Shown here: piece after piece, positions 58,910-64,000 of the stretch | Position numbering within the stretch: the first letter of the stretch is position 1 | How the letters are laid out: every line of letters begins with the position of its first letter | Source: Actinostola sp. cb2023 | Lineage: Eukaryota; Cnidaria; Anthozoa; Actiniaria; Actinostolidae | NCBI GenBank assembly: GCA_033675265.1 | Contig: JAUJYZ010001058.1 | Span: 1,772,501 to 1,836,500 of the forward strand | DNA: 64,000 nt | Direction of reading: 5' to 3' | Notes under the pieces: generated by a model | What the model was told of the DNA's origin: nothing | Database searches by the model: none | What the model saw: only the letters and a program-made list of their open reading frames with translations | Program-made: the position numbers and the translations under genes

Positions 58910-60442
58910 TTATTGCTCCAAATTGATATCATAGTTTTGCTTTTTCTTTCTGCGTCGTTTTCTCTTTATTTTAGCTGCTGTCAGAACATTTCTGCCCTCG
59001 TCGATTCTTTCTTGCCTCGCTTCTTTGTCCACAATTACAGTCAAGTGATCTTGGAGTTTGAAGCCATGGCCTTTAGCAGTCATTTCCATGATTGGTTTCA
59101 GCTGATCTATTTCTCTGCAGCAGGAGTTCGTTTTTCTGTTCATTTGTGATGACGCATTTTGAATTTCACATTTTGTGTCCACTTTGCCAGTCCCGCAGTG
59201 TAGTTCTTTATTATCAAAACCATTTTCTATAGTCATTATTTTACGATCGTCGCAAGTTGAGGATTCAACTTTCGCGGATTCTTTTCTGTTTGAAACGTTT
59301 GTTGGTTGTATTGAAGACTGGATGAATACATGCTTTGGTTTAATGCTTGCGCTGGGAGAACGACTCTTCAAAGTATTTCCGTGACAGCTATTGTAACGCG
59401 TCCTGTCACGCAATCCGCAAGCGTTTGTGTTCAGTCCTTCATCGAGATTTGTAGAACTGCCTCGTCTACACAACCCGCAAGCGTTTGTGCTCAGTCCTTC
59501 ATCGAGATTTGTAGAACTGCACAAACATAATATTTCTTTCACAGCTTTTCTGAAGCGTTCACTCTGGATACTGTAAACAAATGAATTTGCACTCGAATTG
59601 AAAAGCAGAAAGACGTGCGTCAATCTGTACAAAAGAGCCATGTGTGGAATTTCTTTGAAGAAATTATACAATAGCCAAAGCGTTAGATTAGGAAGCCAAC
59701 AAAGTGCATATATAACGGCAACAGTGATCACCATTTTAGTAACGTGCTTGCGTGACTTCAAGACAGCCTTGCGTGACGAGTCTGCGACTCGGTTTTTCTT
59801 GATCCATAGATCGTAGACCACTCGTCCATATAAATAACCCATGGTAACCAAGGGAATCGGACCACAAGTAAAGAACCATAAGAATGCCCACGTTTTCTGA
59901 ATGGTTTCTGGCCAGTCGTAGATACACGTGCCTTTTTCCAAACTGTAACGGACGTACACAAAGTCGGGCATGATGAATCCAACGGCGTACAACCAACAAG
60001 CAACCAGCACGAGCTTCAGCTTGGATTTGGTGAGTCTACCACGGATGCTGTGAGGGTGAACTACTGCACCGTAGCGCTCGAAAGATATGGCGATGAGAGT
60101 GAAGACTCCCGCGTGCAGCCCCACCCACGAGATGGTGCCATGGGTGAAGAACTTGCACATGATATCGGCGCGCACATCTTTAGGGTAGTGGAGCATGTCG
60201 TTGAACACATAACGCGGCAGCAGAAAGATCGCCACAAGACCGTCTGATACTGCAAGGTTTACAAGCAAATAGTTCATAGCAGTGTGCATCGAACGAAGAC
60301 GAGCGACCGATAGGATGACGAGTGTGTTGCCGAAGATGTTGATAACCGACAGGACTGCGAACAGAACACGACAAACAAGAGCTGCTACCATGGAAACAGG
60401 CACGATGGACGCCATGATGATGAGACTCTTTCCAATGTCCAA
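58910..60442 (-). CDS. Rhodopsin-class (class A) orphan GPCR, intronless
   Basis: A single 510-residue open frame with seven helices. Class A landmarks, in order: GN with Asn39 in TM1, NLAVSD with Asp67 in TM2, Cys96 before TM3 and Cys173 in the second extracellular loop (the conserved disulfide), ERY 122-124 after TM3, Trp150 in TM4, Pro197 in TM5, CWLP 248-251 in TM6, and NSFVY 286-290 in place of NPxxY in TM7. The long cytosolic tail (about 200 residues) has a 20-residue duplication (SSTNLDEGL.TNACGL at 309-324 and 329-344) and ends in a KRKRRRKKK-like basic stretch. It is a plasma-membrane receptor of the neuropeptide-like type; the ligand is unknown. The TAA stop lies inside CAATAAATT, so a poly(A) signal overlaps the stop. 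Confidence 0.93.
   Translation of the reverse strand: MDIGKSLIIMASIVPVSMVAALVCRVLFAVLSVINIFGNTLVILSVARLRSMHTAMNYLLVNLAVSDGLVAIFLLPRYVFNDMLHYPKDVRADIMCKFFTHGTISWVGLHAGVFTLIAISFERYGAVVHPHSIRGRLTKSKLKLVLVACWLYAVGFIMPDFVYVRYSLEKGTCIYDWPETIQKTWAFLWFFTCGPIPLVTMGYLYGRVVYDLWIKKNRVADSSRKAVLKSRKHVTKMVITVAVIYALCWLPNLTLWLLYNFFKEIPHMALLYRLTHVFLLFNSSANSFVYSIQSERFRKAVKEILCLCSSTNLDEGLSTNACGLCRRGSSTNLDEGLNTNACGLRDRTRYNSCHGNTLKSRSPSASIKPKHVFIQSSIQPTNVSNRKESAKVESSTCDDRKIMTIENGFDNKELHCGTGKVDTKCEIQNASSQMNRKTNSCCREIDQLKPIMEMTAKGHGFKLQDHLTVIVDKEARQERIDEGRNVLTAAKIKRKRRRKKKQNYDINLEQ
59401..59520 (-). repeat. 60-bp tandem duplication in the GPCR tail
   Basis: 59401-59460 and 59461-59520 share the last ~45 bases (CCGCAAGCGTTTGTG, then TCAGTCCTTCATCGAGATTT and GTAGAACTGC). 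The 60-bp period keeps frame. Confidence 0.95.
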
Positions 60443-61356
60443 TCGATTTACAATTACAGTATTTCAACGGTAAAACGCGGATACAACGAATGGATTGAGT
60501 TTGAAAATGAATTGCGCAGAGCGAAGATTTGATTCTGTCTACCTTCTTTTTCTTGTCAGCATCGGCATAATTTGTTCTCAACTCAGTCTCTTCGCCTGAG
60601 AAAAAAAAAAGAAATATTAACGTGTTGAGCCTTGAACACTGACTGTTCTGAAAGAAATGAACACCAGTTTCAATTGAAAGTTATCGCACACTAAAAACTG
60701 TACTGTACCAAGAGACCTTATGCTCGCTTGACTGTACTCATTCTTCGCAGTTTCAAGGACTTGATAAACACTGGATGGGATATCCCCAATACATGGTTTG
60801 CATGGCTTGAACAATGTCGAGGCGTCAGCCGATACAAGGATTTGGAGACTTTGTCCAATACACTGTCGAGGTCTAGAAAAGTCTTCTGGTGCCTCATTAA
60901 ATATTTACAGACAATTTTGTGTGGGGTATAATATATATATATATATATTGTATTCTAATACTAGCCACATATGTGGACAGGTTTTACAATGCCGGAAGAC
61001 AATCTAGTCGGCTCCAGTCTTGTGCACGAAGTGGTTACCGGATTTGAAAAGCACTCAGGAACACGTACTATGAACAATTAATTGAACAATACACTAGCTC
61101 GCTAGATACCATTTTCATAACCTTGAAATGCTTTAATTAACGTACTATCATTGAAACAGGGACTTGACCATCGGCGCCGGCGACTGAATGGCTTAACAAT
61201 TTCAATTTAGAAAGTGCGCGCGCGAGTTCCCAATTTCAAAGAAGTTTAATAGCGCCAACATCAGAAATCTGACGGTTTTTAGTTTTCCTATTTCTCTTGT
61301 TTTTCGAGCATGCGCTTTAGAAAAATGAAGAAATTCGTACCGTCTTACGTTTTCAA

Positions 61357-61399
61357 TGACGTCACGTTACCCATAGCAACCGTGTTGGCCGCCATCTTG
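61357..61399. promoter_or_regulatory. CRE + RFX X-box + YY1-like motif cluster
   Basis: ATGACGTCACG (CRE core, 61357-61367), GTTACCCATAGCAAC (X-box-like, 61366-61380) and GCCGCCATCTTG (YY1-type, near 61388-61399) are directly adjacent. This combination is typical of CpG-type metazoan promoters. No transcript start was identified, about 0.9 kb upstream of the GPCR start. Confidence 0.4.
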
Positions 61400-62821
61400 T
61401 GGGGCAGCTGGTAAACCTGGACGGCAGAAAAAAGGCCTGAAGTGCTTTACCTTCTCATGCTATCGAGAATAATGTCGTTATTACTAAACAGTGGTTATAG
61501 TTCGTTTGCTTAGACTGTCGAATATGCTGTTTTTCAAGCCACAATTCTGAGTTGATTGTTCAAGTATTCAGTATAAAGTGTCATGCCTGGTAAATGTCGC
61601 ACTTTGGCCGGACAGGTTTGCAACTAATCCAGAACGAGTTTACTTTACAGGTGGCGTCATTTGTACGTACGTACGTCATGTCGGCAAACCACTTGAGCAT
61701 GTTACGCCCCACTGTCGGTGAACGCTGTCATGAAGTAGAAGCATGAGGAGCAAAGAACCGTTCTTCTTCAGACTGAGAAAAAGACATGGAGTAAAATGCA
61801 TTTCTTTGCTGCTTTTCACTAGTGTTCATTCAGTGTCATTAGCATGTCATATGGCGCTTGTTCACGAGTATATTAAAATGTGAAAAGCTATTAGCTTAAC
61901 CTTGTAGACTTGAGTCCAAGAGTATATTTACAATTTACAATTTCCGAATTTCCAAGGTTTTATAAGCCAGTGTTTTTTTTAGTGAGTCAGTGTGATCGAA
62001 GTGAGAACTGACCGGCTAAGTCAGTCGACGGAACAACACAATTTTAAAAGATACTCATTTTAATTTCATGGTGTGGACATGATTTCGAATGAAAACTTCG
62101 TCAATGAACTGATAATTCTAAAGAATATTTTCTCAACAACTACACGATAATTTTTTTGGCACCGTCGCCCGGCTTCGTAGAAATTTCTTTCATATAGTTG
62201 TGTCAGCTTTACTTGAAATAATAATTCACTTTGGAGTTTCTAGAAAGCGAATTTTTCTTTCGAAATCCTAACGATTTCGCACTGCGAAATAGTTAATGTG
62301 AGAAAAACAGCGAAAATTGAACATCTGAAAAGGAAAAAAAACAAATTTGAAATACAATTTAAAGAAAAGAAAAATGAAAAACTTAGAAAACTTACCAACT
62401 TCTTGCTGAATTTTCTCTCTACTCCCAAAATGATGTGCTAATCGATAACGAGAGAAAATGATTTACTCTTGATTGTCAGGTGATGATGATATTACTTTTT
62501 GACAGTAAGCTGAATAACTACACAAGACACTATCGAACCATTAAATGGAGGCGTTGGAAAACCGCGCGTATGCGCAATGCAGAAAGAGTGACCTGGCACA
62601 ATGTGGAGCTACGATTTCTAACCGGTTTCAGTAAACCTGTTAAACCGGTCGCGCAGCTCGTCAGCGATCTAACTTTCAAATGACTAGCACTACTATCCAA
62701 ACCTTGTTTATTTTTATCATTATAGACTATTTTACACTCGTGGTTAATTACCTCGCTACTTAAATTAATGTTATAAGAACTGATAACGAATATGTTATTT
62801 GCGTGCAACTAGTGAACTTAA

Positions 62822-62990
62822 GGACACGATGCAACTTTTCTTGCAACGTTGCGCGCAATAAGAGTTTTTTGGGATGTCACACGATGCAACGTTGCGCGCA
62901 ACGGTTGCAGAAGTAGAACTCGATCCTACTTCTGCAACATGTTGCGCGCAACGTTGCAAGAAACGTTGCATCGTGTGTCCGAGCCTTCAC
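62822..62990. mobile_element. Palindromic repeat, ACACGATGCAACGTTGCGCGC arms
   Basis: CACACGATGCAACGTTGCGC and CAACGGTTGCAGAAGTAG at the left are mirrored in the right half, ending GTTGCATCGTGTG. An extra partial arm starts at 62822. Confidence 0.85.
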
Positions 62991-63204
62991 AGTTTTAATT
63001 AAAAACAGCTGCTTTGTCGTTTTGTTCAAACTAAACTGGGAACTCCCCTCGGGCGGAGACATGGAAGGTAGTAAGTAGGAAATTAAAAATCGTGTACAAT
63101 TATTGATATGAATTCAAAGGAAATGTATAGGTTTGCGGGAGCATGTGAGATTCTCAAAAGGCTAGAAAACTTTATTGGTTTACTGAAGGTTTACTGAAGG
63201 TGCG

Positions 63205-63420
63205 GTAATACGAGCAACAAAATCGTGCAACTTGTCGCGCAACATTGTTCAGATTGTTGCGTTGCAAGTACAGTTGCAGAGCAATGTTTCTCGTATTACC
63301 ATCGTTCGCGCAACTTGTCGCGCAACAAGTTAAATTTTCGGTGTAGGTTGCAATACTTTGTTGAGCAAAGTAGAAAGAGCTTCTATTTTGCGCAACAAAG
63401 TTTTGCAACCTGCAACACGA
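63205..63420. mobile_element. GTAATACGAGCAAC inverted repeat, GCAAC-rich
   Basis: GGTAATACGAGCAAC.. pairs with ..GTTTCTCGTATTACC (63212-63301). A second arm set with GCGCAACTTGTCGCGCAAC and GCAACCTGCAACACGAAAAT follows. It is built on the same GTTGC/GCAAC word as the neighbour at 62822, so they are probably related elements. Confidence 0.7.
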
Positions 63421-64000
63421 AAATATGTTAGTATTCTCGCCAAGTGACAATTATGAATTAGGCTTAACGTGACCTATTTTACTTAAAATCCCCTTAAAGG
63501 GGGACTCTGATCAAAATCGACCCTTCTTGGAGTGACTTTTCTCCAGCGTCTACTAAAAGTATATAGATAAACTAATAAAAATACGAAACATTTTTGTTTT
63601 TGGTCCAGAGAGTGTCGAGAAATCCTCATGAGAAGAGGCCGAAATCACCCGTACGCCATGTTGGTTTTGAATAAACGAGCCCGTGATAAACAGACAGCGG
63701 TTGGTCTCTGTGACGTCATCCAATCAACCCATTGAACACGTCCGTACATTCACATACAAAGTCTTGTAAAATACTACCCAGTTTTATTGATATTTCTTCG
63801 TCTTATTTTGTCATTCAGCCGTCCAATACATTTTTCAGGCAGTTAGGGCTCATCACCTAGCACCAGAAGTTTCTAAAGTGGATAGAACTGTGATATATAT
63901 CATGCTAAACGAACCTGAAGTTTTTGAGAATACTTCGTGTCAGTCTTGCACTCTTGGCCGCCTTACGACTTCAAATGGTTTGAGATCTAAATGTTATCAT

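Larger units (their letters stand above)
60443..64000. other. GPCR upstream region, no further gene recognised
   Basis: Only short chance ORFs occur. Notable items are an (AT)n run at 60931-60950, a promoter-like motif cluster at 61357-61399, and two palindromic repeat groups at 62822-62990 and 63205-63420. The segment after 63480 looks like another diverged repeat, with an in-frame-rich but unconserved sequence. Confidence 0.5.

Overview
This is a gene-sparse, repeat-rich, AT-rich stretch of an invertebrate animal nuclear genome. Spliced genes with GT-AG introns, a ribosomal-protein gene (RPL18), an LSm11 histone-mRNA factor, an SLC38A10-type transporter, two indoleamine 2,3-dioxygenase (IDO) genes and an intronless rhodopsin-class GPCR all point to a metazoan. 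The density of palindromic MITEs, THAP-domain transposon remnants and a P2X7-tail-like ORF suggest a cnidarian, probably an anthozoan such as a stony coral. That last step is inference, not proof.

Layout. 1-5.3 kb holds a decayed two-ORF DNA transposon: a THAP-domain transposase on + and a zinc-rich P2X7-tail-like ORF on -, each starting next to one copy of an inverted GTGACGTCAC-containing repeat. 5.3-8.7 kb is a run of MITEs and a LINE-like 3' tail. 8.7-18.4 kb is an 11-exon SLC38A10-like gene on -, whose introns carry a 21-bp and an ~88-bp minisatellite and several MITEs. It is head-to-head with RPL18 (+, 18.98-21.12 kb), which has an ATG-only first coding exon and a good C/D-box snoRNA candidate in its fifth intron. 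LSM11 (+, 21.49-31.37 kb) follows. Its Sm fold is split by a spacer of well over 1,700 residues built from repeats and charged low-complexity sequence, with one apparent single-base frame break.

33.1-56.1 kb contains two tandem, same-strand (-) IDO genes that I could splice completely: 15 coding exons each, identical phases, 388 and 383 residues. IDO-B (upstream in transcription, 56.1-44.1 kb) keeps most substrate-pocket motifs. IDO-A (41.2-33.1 kb) keeps the haem histidine but has lost the substrate-binding arginine, the GG of the GGSA loop and the C-terminal GTGG motif. Introns of the pair share ancestral insertions and differ by lineage-specific repeat expansions: a 2.1-kb 20-bp satellite in IDO-B, and a 70-bp array that copies a splice donor five times in IDO-A. 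57.4-58.4 kb is a 7-copy ~137-bp tandem array, and 58.9-60.4 kb is the GPCR (-). The rest, to 64 kb, shows no convincing gene, only MITEs and a promoter-like cluster of CRE, X-box and YY1-type motifs.

The genes do not form one pathway. RPL18, LSM11 and SLC38A10 look like a housekeeping neighbourhood, and the IDO pair is a local tandem duplication for tryptophan/kynurenine metabolism.
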